Shown here: piece after piece, positions 54,136 to 63,901 of the stretch
How the letters are laid out: the number at the start of each line of letters is the position of its first letter
How positions within the stretch are numbered: the first letter of the stretch is position 1
DNA from: CAYVMD01 sp964452465
GTDB taxonomy: Bacteria; Armatimonadota; JACIXR01
DNA length: 64,000 nucleotides
NCBI GenBank assembly: GCA_964452465.1
Contig: CAYVMD010000002.1
Span: forward strand, 1-64,000
Direction: 5' to 3'
Position numbers and translations under genes: made by a program
Notes under the pieces: generated by a model
Databases searched by the model: none
The model's input: the letters and a program-made list of their open reading frames with translations, nothing else
What the model was told of the DNA's origin: nothing

Positions 54136-54759
54136 CTAATCCGCCAAGCCTTTTCTCCCCAAGCGTCTCCAAAGGAAGAGGAGGATTAAAAAGACGAGAC
54201 CTGCCAAAATGAGAAGGTCGAATTTTCTAAGATATGGCTCCATGGCCTCCCAATTCTCCCCTAACTTAAACCCGATGAAGCCCAAGAAAAATGACCAGAT
54301 GAGAGAGCCGATGAAGGAGGTAACGGTGAGGATCCAGAAGTTAGCCTTGCTGATGCCCGCAGGAAGGGAGATGTAGGTGCGAATAACCGGCATAACCCTC
54401 CCCAAAAACAGGGAAACCCAGCCATACCTTTGGAAGAAACGCTCCGCTCGAGCGAGATCATGGTGGGAAATTAAGAGGTACTTCCCATATTTTAAAAGTA
54501 AGGGGTGCCCTCCGTACCAGCCGAGGAAATAAACCACCCAGGAACCAAGCGTCGAGCCAGTAGCACCAGCCAGGGAGATGCCAAGGAGGGTGAACCTTCC
54601 CTGCTGGGCTAAAGCGCCAGAGAAGGGCATGATGATCTCAGAAGGTAAGGGGATGCAGGCGGATTCCACCGCCATCAAAAGGACAATTCCTTCGTAGCCG
54701 AGGGATTCTATGGTCTGGATGATGAACTGCCCCACCCGGGCGATCAAATCCGCTATCAT
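54136..54759 (-). CDS. DedA-family membrane protein
   Basis: 207 residues, start after AAGGAGG. Several membrane segments and the DedA/VTT core: ESACIPLPSEIIMPFSGALA, GSTLGSWVVYFLGWYGG, FFQRYGWVSLFLGRVMPVIR with the essential Arg, and LPAGISKANFWI. DedA proteins are lipid scramblases or carriers, for example of undecaprenyl phosphate, in the inner membrane. Nine bases after the ppcA stop, hence probably the second gene of that transcript, though no functional link to PEP carboxylation is known to me. Confidence 0.93.
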   Translation of the reverse strand: MIADLIARVGQFIIQTIESLGYEGIVLLMAVESACIPLPSEIIMPFSGALAQQGRFTLLGISLAGATGSTLGSWVVYFLGWYGGHPLLLKYGKYLLISHHDLARAERFFQRYGWVSLFLGRVMPVIRTYISLPAGISKANFWILTVTSFIGSLIWSFFLGFIGFKLGENWEAMEPYLRKFDLLILAGLVFLILLFLWRRLGRKGLAD

Positions 54760-54768
54760 GATTCCTCC

Positions 54769-56232
54769 TTAACCTAAAAATCCCCTCAAATGTCCCGCCT
54801 CCGTAACCCAAGCCGATACATCCTCGAATTTTTCCCTCCCGCTTCTTATCGTCTCGAAGATCCGCCTCGTCAATTTCAAATGTTCCTTATCCACCTCGAA
54901 ATCCGGCAACTTCCCCTTCAATTCCGGCAGAAGGGAAAAAAGGGTTTCGGGGTTGGAGAACTTCAATGCCTCCAGGATGTCTTCCTCGAAGCTCCTATCC
55001 TCCCTGAGGAAGGCGAGGTCCTCGGGGGTTAGGGCATCGAAGCCGATGACCTCGGGTGGTACTCCTATGCTGTAAAGGGAGGCACAGAACTCTATAGCCC
55101 TCGGCAGTCTAACCCCCGCTACGCTCCTCGAGTAGCCGAAGAGACCGAAGTGGATCTTCCTCTTCCTCCGCTTGGGGACAAACCTCGCCACCGAGTTAAC
55201 CAAATCCGCCAGCCCCTCTATCCTGCTCCTATATCGGGGGGCATAGCGGTTTATGATGTCCAACGCCTTGCCCTCCTCCACCTTCCTCGGCTTTCCCCGC
55301 GGCGTCCTCTTGATCTTCTCTATGGCTTCTCTAACTACCTCAAAAGGATAATCGTATTTAAAAGCGGACTGCACCGTGAAGGTCTGGACGCTGGGATAAC
55401 TCCTCAGGCAATTTTCGACATTGGAGGGCTTGAAGCCCCCTCGGAAGGGAGCGGAACCAGCACCAAAGACGGGAAGGATGGGAATGCCTAATTTCTCCTC
55501 CAATTTATCCAGCTTCTGAAGGGCGATCTCTATCGCTAAAAATGCGCTCACATAGCCGTAATTCTCCGCGGGATCGCTTCTAGCGAGGAAAACTCGCTGA
55601 TAGGGGAAATCCTTGCCCCTCAAGAACTCCTCTACTATTTTGTCGCTGTTGATTATAGTGTGTATGTCCTCGAACAAGGGGATGATGTGTATATCCGCTG
55701 GCTTGAATTCTCCTATCCATTCCGCGAGGGTTATATCGTGGACCCTGTCATATTGCTTCCCCACCACTATATCCTTGTAAAGCCTGTACAGCCTCTCCAA
55801 TTCCACCGCTGAAGTGGTCATAGGGAGGATGATCTCGAAGACCGGTGGTACCTCCTCCCCATAAAATTGGACCGCCACATCGTAACTACGGGGGATGGTT
55901 TCCAATGTCTCAAGGAGCACCTTCCCCTCGTTCTTCTCCACGGCGGGGTTGGGAACACGGTAGGTGAGGAAGCAATCCCTGCCCAGGATGCGCTCCTTGA
56001 AGAAATCGGCGCGCTTGGCAAAAAGTTTCCTCACCACATGGGCATCCACATCCTTGCCCTCGAAATCCCACATCTGTTCATCGCAACCGAGGTGGGAGAA
56101 GGCATAGAAGGCCTCGTCAACCTCGTAATCGCCCTCTATCTCCGGCGTGGGGGAGAAAAAAGGAATGGAAACATTATCGGGATGCTGGGTGCTCATACAG
56201 CGGGGAATTTTCGTTTCTCTTCCGTAGGGCAT
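54769..56232 (-). CDS. ppcA: Archaeal-type phosphoenolpyruvate carboxylase
   Basis: 487 residues, the length of archaeal-type PEPC and about half of the common bacterial enzyme. IPRCMSTQHPDNVSIPFFS at the N-terminus is the hallmark, with DEAFYAFSHLGCDEQMWDFE. IILPMTTSAVELERLYRLYK, RVFLARSDPAENYGYVSAFL and PVFGAGSAPFRGGFKPSNVE are the metal and PEP-binding blocks. It converts PEP and bicarbonate to oxaloacetate in the cytoplasm. The type is widespread in archaea and found in some bacteria. No ribosome-binding site precedes the ATG; a perfect TATAAT lies seven bases upstream, so the mRNA looks leaderless. Confidence 0.95.
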   Translation of the reverse strand: MPYGRETKIPRCMSTQHPDNVSIPFFSPTPEIEGDYEVDEAFYAFSHLGCDEQMWDFEGKDVDAHVVRKLFAKRADFFKERILGRDCFLTYRVPNPAVEKNEGKVLLETLETIPRSYDVAVQFYGEEVPPVFEIILPMTTSAVELERLYRLYKDIVVGKQYDRVHDITLAEWIGEFKPADIHIIPLFEDIHTIINSDKIVEEFLRGKDFPYQRVFLARSDPAENYGYVSAFLAIEIALQKLDKLEEKLGIPILPVFGAGSAPFRGGFKPSNVENCLRSYPSVQTFTVQSAFKYDYPFEVVREAIEKIKRTPRGKPRKVEEGKALDIINRYAPRYRSRIEGLADLVNSVARFVPKRRKRKIHFGLFGYSRSVAGVRLPRAIEFCASLYSIGVPPEVIGFDALTPEDLAFLREDRSFEEDILEALKFSNPETLFSLLPELKGKLPDFEVDKEHLKLTRRIFETIRSGREKFEDVSAWVTEAGHLRGFLG

Positions 56233-56239
56233 GGATATT

Positions 56240-56269
56240 ATTATAGGTCTGATGGAGGAAGTAGTCCAA
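56240..56269 (-). promoter_or_regulatory. ppcA promoter, leaderless arrangement
   Basis: TTGGAC and TATAAT separated by 18 bases on the minus strand. Seven bases (AATATCC) separate TATAAT from the ATG, so transcription should begin at or within a base of the start codon. Confidence 0.6.
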
Positions 56270-56354
56270 AACCTTGGCGCCTCGATTTTCGTTTAACCTC
56301 CTTGGATTTGGCATTAAAATAAATGCAATAAAAATGGAAGAGGTGAGACGATGT

Positions 56355-59204
56355 ATGTGGAGAAGTGTTTTCTGTTGGGTTCTGTTTTTGATGCTGGGAG
56401 GGATGGCGATGTCCCAGGTTAGAATTAAACAGGAGGGGCAAAGATGGATATTGGAGAACGAGCACATTCAGGTGAGCGTTGAGCCCTTAATGGGCGTTAT
56501 CAGCGTCAAGGATCTAAAGAGCGGTTATATCTGGGAACCCCTAAAGAGGGAAAAGCTGAGCATCGCCCGCACCAGCACCCCTCCCCAAATAGATGGCGAT
56601 CTGAGGGAATGGGGAGGAAGAAAGGGCATAAAGTTAACGCCGGAGATGGCAACGAGCCACGCGGGGAAGCCAAGGGATGAAAGTGATTGCTCGGCTGAGG
56701 TTTGGTTGGCGTGGGACGAGGAGAACCTCTATCTGGGGGCAAGGGTGAGGGATGATGTTGTGGATTTCGCACCCAAGGGGTTTAAAACTTGGTGGGAAAG
56801 GGACTCGCTGGAGGTTTGGGTAGGCAGTTTGCAGATAGGCTTCAACCTCAATCCCCAAGGAACCATGTTGATGAGGGGAGATGGTTCTCCAGTGGATGGG
56901 GAGGCAGTGTTGCGGGAGATGGAGGCAGGTTACGTTGTGGAGGCGAGGCTTCCCTGGAGCAGTTTGGGGGCTTGGCAGGCTACGGTGGGAACTGCCTTCC
57001 CCTTCGCGGTGGGGATAAACGATTCGGATGGAGAGGGGAGGAAAGCGCAACTCTACTTCCCCCTCACCTGGACACACTCCGCTCCCAACACCTTCGCCCA
57101 AGCGGTGCTTGCTGATGAAAAAGGAGGAGCCCCTCCCCTAAAGGAAACCTTCCGCAATGTAAGGAAGGCCTTCGGGGACGCCCTCGCCTTTGATATGGAT
57201 TTCCCCACGGGCAGGGGCGGAACGATGGAGACAACGGTGCGCCTGAAGGTGCCCTCCGGTTCCCCTCAACTCATATTAGAGGTGGATGCCAAGGATAGAA
57301 AGGTAAGCATGGGCGAGTTTTCCTTCCTGCCCTCCTTCCTCCTTCGCAAGGGGAGGGGAGTGGTGGCGGTGGCGGATTACTGCGATGGGCATATCTATCC
57401 CTTCGACGATTTCTCCCTATGGGGATTGGATGGAGGACGAATGGATCTCCCCTTCGTGGGGATCTGCGATTTGGAGAGCGGTCTGGGCTATGCCTTGATC
57501 CTCGATACCAGCGATGACGCCTTCGTGACCTTCAGTAAGTACACGATAGGGGGCAAGCAAGTGGTGGCTCCCCAGGTCCATTGGCAGAATAGCAAGGGCA
57601 TATTCCGTTATCCCCGCCGGATCATCTATCATTTCGTCCCCAAAGGGGGCTATGTGGCGATTGCCAAGGCTTATCGCAACTACGCCAAGGAGAAGGGTTT
57701 CGTCGTGCCCTTCAGCGAGAAGGTGAAGAGAAATCCCCATATCGAGCGCCTCTTTGGAGCCCCCGATGTGTGGAGCTGGTGGGGGCCAATTTCCTACCGC
57801 GACTTCGTCCTGGAGGCGAAGGCTTGCGGCGTGGATAAGATGTTGATTAATGGTCGTCCCTCTCCCGCGGACATACAATTGGCAAACGACATCGGCTATC
57901 TAACCAGCGAATACGACAATTACACCGATATATTGCAGGTGGAGGAAGGCAAAGAAGTGGATTCCAACCATGGTAGGCTACCGGATGATGCGGTGCTGAT
58001 GGCCAATGGCGAGAGGATGACCGCCTGGCTCACTTGGGATAAGAAGACGCAATTCATGAAGCGGTGCCCTGCCCTCTGGACCCCCACCGCCCAGATAGTT
58101 ATCCCCAAAGTGCTGAAGGAATACCCCTTCCTTGCCCGCTTCATAGATGTAACGACGGCGGAAGGTCTCTACGAATGTTACGACCCCAGGCATCCCTTAA
58201 CCAGGGGAGACAAAAGGGAATGTGGAATGAAACTGCTGGGCTATGTGCGTTCCTTGGGGTTGGTGGTGGGAGGGGAGCATGGTATATGGTGGGCGGTGCC
58301 CTATCTGGATTACATAGAGGGAATGATGAGCGCTAACCCCTACTTCTCCTGGCCGGCGGGACACCTCGTCCGTCCTAAATCCAAAGAGGAGGAATTCACC
58401 GATCCCTGGGGCAGAAAGTTGCCCAAATGGGAGGTTTACGAGAAGTGGGGGATCGGACATAGATGGAGGGTCCCCCTTTGGGAACTCGTCTTCCATGATT
58501 GCATAGTTCCCACTTGGTATTGGGGGGATTCCACGGATTTCCTTTTAGAGGCAGCGCCCGAGATAACGCCTAAGAAGGATGCCTTCAACATCCTCTATGG
58601 CACGGTGCCCATGTTCTGGGCACACGAAGTGTGGAAGGAGGGGAGGAAGGAGCTCATGCTTCGCTCCTATAGGAACACCTGCAGGTTGCACGAGGTGATA
58701 GCGGACAAGGAGATGCTGAGCCACGAATTCCTCACCGCCGATCACGATGTGCAGAGGACGATCTTCTCCGATGGCACGGAGGTGGTTGTTAACTTCGGGG
58801 ATAAGCCCTATTCCCTAAAGAGGGGTAAGAAGGTCTATCTTTTACCCCAAAATGGCTTCTGGGTTAAGGGACCGAGGATAGAGCAATACATGATCCTCCA
58901 GGGGGGGCGGGCGGTAACTTACATCAAAAGGTCGGATTACCTGTTCAGCGATGAGCAGGGGACGGAGGTGGAGATGAAGTTGGAGGGGAAGGGGAGGATG
59001 CGCCTCCACATAGGGGCGGGGAAAGAGATTAAGGTGAAATTGAGGGATTTGGCAAAGGATTGGGATTTAGGGAAGACCAAAATATACCTCTTGGATAGGG
59101 AGGGAAAGCCGGTTAGGGAGGTGGGATTCCGAAGAGAGGGAGAGGCAATAATATTGGGTCCCTTCCCTGAATTCACTAACCTCGAAGCTATATGCGAAGG
59201 ATGA
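56355..59204 (+). CDS. Secreted supersandwich glycosidase-like protein with CBM9-like insert
   Basis: About 950 residues; the ATG at 56355 follows GAGGTGA and opens a signal peptide (MWRSVFCWVLFLMLGGMAMS). Residues 20-70 begin a sandwich (IKQEGQRWILENEHIQVSVE). A CBM9-like domain is inserted at about 72-250 (PPQIDGDLREWG, LYLGARVRDDVVDF, LEVWVGS). The sandwich then resumes, followed near residue 465 by a barrel: APDVWSWWGPISYRDFVLEA, VDKMLINGR, FIDVTTAEGLYECYDPRHPL with an Asp on the FID strand, and VGGEHGIWW. This resembles DUF5696/GH101-related enzymes and the 1216-residue protein at 32.6-36.3 kb. Glycoside hydrolase activity is likely but the family is not certain. Confidence 0.75.
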   Translation: MWRSVFCWVLFLMLGGMAMSQVRIKQEGQRWILENEHIQVSVEPLMGVISVKDLKSGYIWEPLKREKLSIARTSTPPQIDGDLREWGGRKGIKLTPEMATSHAGKPRDESDCSAEVWLAWDEENLYLGARVRDDVVDFAPKGFKTWWERDSLEVWVGSLQIGFNLNPQGTMLMRGDGSPVDGEAVLREMEAGYVVEARLPWSSLGAWQATVGTAFPFAVGINDSDGEGRKAQLYFPLTWTHSAPNTFAQAVLADEKGGAPPLKETFRNVRKAFGDALAFDMDFPTGRGGTMETTVRLKVPSGSPQLILEVDAKDRKVSMGEFSFLPSFLLRKGRGVVAVADYCDGHIYPFDDFSLWGLDGGRMDLPFVGICDLESGLGYALILDTSDDAFVTFSKYTIGGKQVVAPQVHWQNSKGIFRYPRRIIYHFVPKGGYVAIAKAYRNYAKEKGFVVPFSEKVKRNPHIERLFGAPDVWSWWGPISYRDFVLEAKACGVDKMLINGRPSPADIQLANDIGYLTSEYDNYTDILQVEEGKEVDSNHGRLPDDAVLMANGERMTAWLTWDKKTQFMKRCPALWTPTAQIVIPKVLKEYPFLARFIDVTTAEGLYECYDPRHPLTRGDKRECGMKLLGYVRSLGLVVGGEHGIWWAVPYLDYIEGMMSANPYFSWPAGHLVRPKSKEEEFTDPWGRKLPKWEVYEKWGIGHRWRVPLWELVFHDCIVPTWYWGDSTDFLLEAAPEITPKKDAFNILYGTVPMFWAHEVWKEGRKELMLRSYRNTCRLHEVIADKEMLSHEFLTADHDVQRTIFSDGTEVVVNFGDKPYSLKRGKKVYLLPQNGFWVKGPRIEQYMILQGGRAVTYIKRSDYLFSDEQGTEVEMKLEGKGRMRLHIGAGKEIKVKLRDLAKDWDLGKTKIYLLDREGKPVREVGFRREGEAIILGPFPEFTNLEAICEG

Positions 59205-59230
59205 TCTTTAAAAGATAAGGAGGAGCCTTT

Positions 59231-61225
59231 ATGACCTATAGCCTTTTCTTTCTGGGCGTGCTTGGTCTCGTGTTATGCCAGTTAACCCTTGCCCGAGGGG
59301 AGTTGAGGTTGCCAAGCATCCTGGGCGACCATATGGTGTTTCAGCAGGGCATGCCGATAGTGGTATGGGGTTGGGGGAAACCAGGGGAGGAGGTCAAGGT
59401 TAGCCTGGATGGGATGGAGAGGAAGGGAAAGGTATACGCGGATGGGAAGTGGATGGTGAAATTGCCCGCCCGTCCCGCCGGCGGTCCCTATGAAGTGAAG
59501 ATAACGAGCGGGGAGGATGAGATAACCCTTAAGGATGTCCTCATCGGGGAGGTTTGGGTCTGCTCGGGGCAATCCAACATGGAATGGCCGGTAGCCGCTT
59601 CCAACAATGCTCAGGAGGAGATATCCAGGGCGAATTATCCCCAAATAAGGTTATTCACGGTGCCTCACTCCGCTTCCCTTACCCCCGAGGAGGACTGCGA
59701 GGGCAAATGGGAGGTTTGTAGCCCCAATACGGTGGGCGCTTTCTCCGCGGTTGCCTATTTCTTCGGGCGGGAGATCCACGAAAGGCTAAAGGTCCCCATA
59801 GGATTGATCCACACCAGTTGGGGAGGGACTCCCGCGGAGGCTTGGACCGACCTCGAGACCCTCCGATCCGATCCCGATCTCAGCCCCCTGCTCGAGCGCA
59901 TCCCCAAGGACCCCGTCGATATGAAGGAACTGCAAAAGGAATACGACCGCAAATTGGGGGAATGGTTCGAGAAAGCATTCCTCAAGGACCCAGGGAATAA
60001 GGGGGAAAGCCTGGGTTGGGCGAAGGCGGAGTTCAACGATAGCGATTGGCAAGGCATGGACCTCCCTCGCTTCTGGGAGGATCACTCCCCCCAGATGAGT
60101 ATAGACGGCGCTGTCTGGTTCCGAAAGGCGATCTCCTTGCCCAGGGAGTGGGCAAATAAGGATTTGGTGCTTGAGTTGGGGGCGATAGACGATTTCGATG
60201 TTACCTATTTCAATGGGGAGAAAATAGGTTCCACGGGAGCGGAGGTTCCCAATAGCGCGGTCATCTATCGGAGATATCTCGTGCCGGGCAGGTTGGTCAA
60301 GGAAGGGGTTAACCTGATAGCGGTGCGGGTCTTCGATAATTGGGGAACGGGAGGGTTTGGTGGTCCCAGCGAGAGGATGAGGCTCTCGCTCGCCGATGAC
60401 CCTAACGAATGCCTTCCCCTCGCCGGGGAATGGAAGTTCAAGGTGGAGTTCGCTCGTCCCGCCTCGGAGGTTCCTCCCTGGCCGGAGCTGTCGATCAATC
60501 CCTCCTGGGTGCCAACCGCCCTCTACAATGCCATGATCCATCCCCTTCTTCCCTTCCGCATAAGGGGAGCGATTTGGTATCAGGGCGAATCCAATGCGGA
60601 TAGGGCTTATCAGTACCGCAAGTTGTTCCCCGTCATGATAGAGGGGTGGAGGAGAAATTGGAAGGAGGGGGATTTCCCCTTCCTCTTCGTGCAATTGGCT
60701 AACTTCATGGCGCGCCAACCCGAGCCCACGGAAAGCGCCTGGGCGGAGCTAAGGGAGGCGCAACTTCTTACCTTGAAGACGGTGCCCAATACTGGCATGG
60801 CGGTGGCGATAGATATAGGGGATGCCAACGATATCCATCCTCGCAACAAGCAGGATGTGGGGAAGAGGTTAGCCCTCTGGGCGTTGGCTTTAACCTACGG
60901 GCAAAAGGTGGAATATTCTGGACCCATCTATAGGGAGATGAGAATAGAGGGAGATAAGATCAGGATATTCTTCGACCATGTGGATGGAGGGTTAGTGGCG
61001 AAGGGAGGGGAATTGAAGGGGTTCGCCATTGCGGGGGCGGATAGGAAGTTCTATTGGGCGAGGGCGAGGATAGAAGGGGACACTGTAGTGGTGTGGAGCG
61101 AAAAGGTGCCCCAGCCGGTTGCAGTGCGATATGCCTGGGCGGATAACCCCGACTGCAACCTCTACAATAAAGCAGGGCTACCCGCTTCCCCCTTCCGCAC
61201 CGACGACTGGCACCGAGCTCCTTAA
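59231..61225 (+). CDS. Sialate O-acetylesterase (SGNH/SASA), secreted
   Basis: 664 residues, start after AGGAGGAG with a signal peptide (MTYSLFFLGVLGLVLCQLTL). LPSILGDHMVFQQGMPIVVW is the usual opening of this family. The nucleophile block VCSGQSNMEWPVA lies near residue 112; IGLIHTSWGGTPAEAW near 190 is block II; RGAIWYQGESNADRA near 447 is block III; DANDIHPRNKQDVGKRLALW near 530 holds the Asp-His pair. A galactose-binding jelly roll is inserted at about 260-400 (VWFRKAISLPREW, VTYFNGEKIGST). It removes acetyl groups from sialic acid or plant polysaccharide outside the cytoplasm. Follows the glycosidase gene by 26 bases, so co-transcribed. Confidence 0.92.
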   Translation: MTYSLFFLGVLGLVLCQLTLARGELRLPSILGDHMVFQQGMPIVVWGWGKPGEEVKVSLDGMERKGKVYADGKWMVKLPARPAGGPYEVKITSGEDEITLKDVLIGEVWVCSGQSNMEWPVAASNNAQEEISRANYPQIRLFTVPHSASLTPEEDCEGKWEVCSPNTVGAFSAVAYFFGREIHERLKVPIGLIHTSWGGTPAEAWTDLETLRSDPDLSPLLERIPKDPVDMKELQKEYDRKLGEWFEKAFLKDPGNKGESLGWAKAEFNDSDWQGMDLPRFWEDHSPQMSIDGAVWFRKAISLPREWANKDLVLELGAIDDFDVTYFNGEKIGSTGAEVPNSAVIYRRYLVPGRLVKEGVNLIAVRVFDNWGTGGFGGPSERMRLSLADDPNECLPLAGEWKFKVEFARPASEVPPWPELSINPSWVPTALYNAMIHPLLPFRIRGAIWYQGESNADRAYQYRKLFPVMIEGWRRNWKEGDFPFLFVQLANFMARQPEPTESAWAELREAQLLTLKTVPNTGMAVAIDIGDANDIHPRNKQDVGKRLALWALALTYGQKVEYSGPIYREMRIEGDKIRIFFDHVDGGLVAKGGELKGFAIAGADRKFYWARARIEGDTVVVWSEKVPQPVAVRYAWADNPDCNLYNKAGLPASPFRTDDWHRAP

Positions 61226-61252
61226 GAAAGAACGAAGTGAAGAGAGGTTATA

Positions 61253-62389
61253 TCAATGCTGGAACTCCACTTTGATTATCTTGAAATGCTTTAGATCCGG
61301 CGCGTATATGTAAACATTGCCGTTAAGGGTGCCTGTCCCTCTCCAACCGAAGGGCGCGCTTGGATACATGGGGAAACCAGCCTTCTCCAAGCAAACGCTT
61401 CCGAAAATCTTGCCCGTTTTGGGATCGTGAATGGAAATAGTGGTGGTGCTCAGCTTCCAGGGACCTTCTAACGGTATCTGGTGGAGTTCGGTTATGAGGC
61501 AACCATGCTTATCTATCCCTATTAGGTAGAAATCCGATTTAAACCCTTTCTTGGGGGGTAAAGGAGGAGATACTACGAATTGGGATATTTCATTGCCTTG
61601 TAGATCGTATTTCTTGACTAACCAGCCATATCTATCTATACCTTCCACCGACAACATAGCGGAAGGGTCGGCGCTCGGTTGGCCCTTCTCATCAAGCGGG
61701 ATAAATCTATATGTGAAGCCTAAGAGGGAGGGATCCACCTCCGGCGGAATCTCCTCGCAGGGTCCTAAGTGGTTGCCCTCCGCATCGAATAGGAATCCCT
61801 CGAGCCAAACGCGGTCCCCTGCCACCTTCTCCAAAGGGAACCCACCTTCGCAAGGCTCACGAGCGAGCTCTTTAACTTCGAACCCCCTTATGAACTTGCC
61901 AGATTTGTCGAACACCAGTAGATAGGGAACCTCGACTTCCGGTGACATAAGTGGAGGAAGCAGGGGATCGCGGAAGAGATACCTTTTCTGTTTCGTGCGG
62001 ATGTCCAGCGCGAACACATATTTTTCTCCTACCACCACTTGATCGGGTCCCTTTCTTCGAAATTTTCCTATGCCACAGGTGAAGAGGAGCTTGCCATCGG
62101 TGGTATAGCAGCAGAGCCTATGGTTGACCGTATCTGCTATCCATAGGGTCTTCTCCTCGGGATCGATGTCGAAATCATTTGGAGCTGGAAGGGGTCCAAA
62201 GCCCCATTCGCGCGCTTCTTTAGGGTTCACTCCCAGTCCGAATTGCTTCTCCCCTTTTCCCCAGGTTGCAAAGATCACATACTTGACCTTAACCTTTGCC
62301 TTGGGCAGAACATCGGGCACACCCTCAAGGCTTACCAAGCAAACAAAGAGGAGAAGGGGCAAAACCAACCTCACATAAGAAGCCCTCAT
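61253..62389 (-). CDS. Secreted NHL/six-bladed beta-propeller protein
   Basis: 378 residues, start preceded by AAGGAGGT, with a signal peptide (MRASYVRLVLPLLLFVCLVS). FGPLPAPNDFDIDPEEKTLW and IADTVNHRLCCYTTDGKLLF are an NHL blade; DKSGKFIRGFEV and KKYDLQGNEISQFVV are further blades. No catalytic motif is visible. Such propellers bind peptides, sugars or nucleotides or occur in surface scaffolds; no function can be assigned. It converges on the esterase gene with 27 bases between. Confidence 0.75.
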   Translation of the reverse strand: MRASYVRLVLPLLLFVCLVSLEGVPDVLPKAKVKVKYVIFATWGKGEKQFGLGVNPKEAREWGFGPLPAPNDFDIDPEEKTLWIADTVNHRLCCYTTDGKLLFTCGIGKFRRKGPDQVVVGEKYVFALDIRTKQKRYLFRDPLLPPLMSPEVEVPYLLVFDKSGKFIRGFEVKELAREPCEGGFPLEKVAGDRVWLEGFLFDAEGNHLGPCEEIPPEVDPSLLGFTYRFIPLDEKGQPSADPSAMLSVEGIDRYGWLVKKYDLQGNEISQFVVSPPLPPKKGFKSDFYLIGIDKHGCLITELHQIPLEGPWKLSTTTISIHDPKTGKIFGSVCLEKAGFPMYPSAPFGWRGTGTLNGNVYIYAPDLKHFKIIKVEFQH

Positions 62390-62481
62390 CGCTAAATCTT
62401 ACCTCCTTCCTTTCCCCTAGGAACCTCCTGCGCTAAGGATTCGAAGCCCAACCCTCTGGGGGAGAATTGGTCTTTAATAAA

Positions 62482-62509
62482 ATTATGAGAAAGCTTCTTT
62501 TTTCGGCAA
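62482..62509 (-). promoter_or_regulatory. Candidate promoter for the propeller gene
   Basis: TTGCCG and CATAAT separated by 16 bases on the minus strand, about 90 bases before the start. The rest of 62390-62623 is AT-rich and shows no gene. Confidence 0.3.
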
Positions 62510-62623
62510 GGGGATGGGGGCAAAAATTAAAAATTTTCGGGGATTTTCAGGGGGTATATTTGCGGTGTATTTGCTCCTCGACGAAGGCTTCATCCTTAAG
62601 GGAAAACATAGATTTGTGGATCT

Positions 62624-63901
62624 TTAATTTCCATTCGAAGGGATCACCGCGTAACTTATTAATCCTTTAACCCTCAGTAGAAGCTTCGGCTGTCCCCCTT
62701 GTAGGGGCATTCGGTAAATACCTACTATGGTTTCAATGGGCTGATGAAGTGGGGGATTCACGCCGAATTCAATATCTTCGTCGAGAAAATAGATATTCTC
62801 CTGTTCGTCGCACGAAGGCCAGTAAGCGTTTAAGCTGGCTGGAATTTGCTGGAAGTAAGTTAGCCCTCCAGTCTCCAAATCCAGAAGGACGAGTTTGGCA
62901 TGGAAGGGATCAGGTATATTTGGTCCTGTATACTGGTTTCCTTCACCCATGAACTCTCGATAATCAGGCTTGCCCTGAGAAAAGATATAATACTTCCCAT
63001 CCGGCGTAAAGTGTCCTGGAGGAGTGTAAAGTTGAGTAGCCTCTACGAGCTCCTGCCTTGAACCGACTTCGGGATCTATGATGACAAGCCACTCCACTGG
63101 GGGATCGGCTGGACTCGTAGTTCCTACTACGAGTCTTTGACCGTCGGGGCTCCAGGCGATGGAGGTGATGAGCCGATACGCTACCTCCGGCGCATTCGGA
63201 TCGAAGTAGGGTGAAAGCATCACCTTTTCCCGTCCACTTGAGAGATCGAACACGACGAGCGCTATTCCTTCGCCTTTCTCGTCTTTTCTCCCGACAGCCA
63301 CCCGTTGACCATCAGGGGAGAGGGCCGGCCAGTGAAAGACGCCGTTTTTGAGACGGTGCAAAATGAATGCTGGCTTTTTCCCGGAGGAGCGAGGCGTCTT
63401 GCTTTCCTTTGCTGGTTGTAAAATGTAGAGGGACTTCTCGGTAGCAATGAGGAATTCGTCTTTGGGGTTAGCGTTGAGATAGGTGATGCATTCGGGGAGC
63501 GACCTACGGAAAACCTCCTTCTTCGTTCGATAATCGACGAGTATGACTTCTTTTTGTCTTGCCCCGCAATAGGCTGCATATCTTCCCGCCCAGGCGAAAA
63601 ACCGTCGGGGGGCAAGGGTGTATTCTTGTTCCGCCCTTGCCCCAGAGGGCGAGAATTCAAATATCCTTGCTCCTCTTCCTTGACCATCACGCAGCCACCC
63701 CGTCCAGACTTGCCTATCTTGCTCCTTATGAAGGGAGACATAGCCTAGCAAGAGCGAGGAAGCGTTTGCTTCGTTCAAGGTACCCAAGCCACCACTGCCC
63801 CCACCATACTCCTCGCGACTCAGTATGACAAAAAAGAAGACAAGGACCAAGAACAAATTGGATATTGCTCTTCTTGTTATTTCATTGCCCTTCCTTTTCA
63901 T
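62624..63901 (-). CDS. TolB/PD40-type beta-propeller lipoprotein-like or secreted protein
   Basis: 425 residues. The N-terminal hydrophobic segment (RRAISNLFLVLVFFFVILS) is a signal anchor or signal peptide. Repeated propeller blades of the PD40 type are clear: WPALSPDGQRVAVGRKDE, SIAWSPDGQRLVVGTTSP, GHFTPDGKYYIFSQGK, each with the SPDG turn. No peptidase domain follows, so it is a stand-alone propeller, probably for binding or scaffolding in the periplasm or at the surface. The ATG lacks a good ribosome-binding site. The remaining 63902-64000 shows nothing I can name. It resembles in type the decayed gene at 6.0-6.9 kb. Confidence 0.78.
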   Translation of the reverse strand: MKRKGNEITRRAISNLFLVLVFFFVILSREEYGGGSGGLGTLNEANASSLLLGYVSLHKEQDRQVWTGWLRDGQGRGARIFEFSPSGARAEQEYTLAPRRFFAWAGRYAAYCGARQKEVILVDYRTKKEVFRRSLPECITYLNANPKDEFLIATEKSLYILQPAKESKTPRSSGKKPAFILHRLKNGVFHWPALSPDGQRVAVGRKDEKGEGIALVVFDLSSGREKVMLSPYFDPNAPEVAYRLITSIAWSPDGQRLVVGTTSPADPPVEWLVIIDPEVGSRQELVEATQLYTPPGHFTPDGKYYIFSQGKPDYREFMGEGNQYTGPNIPDPFHAKLVLLDLETGGLTYFQQIPASLNAYWPSCDEQENIYFLDEDIEFGVNPPLHQPIETIVGIYRMPLQGGQPKLLLRVKGLISYAVIPSNGN

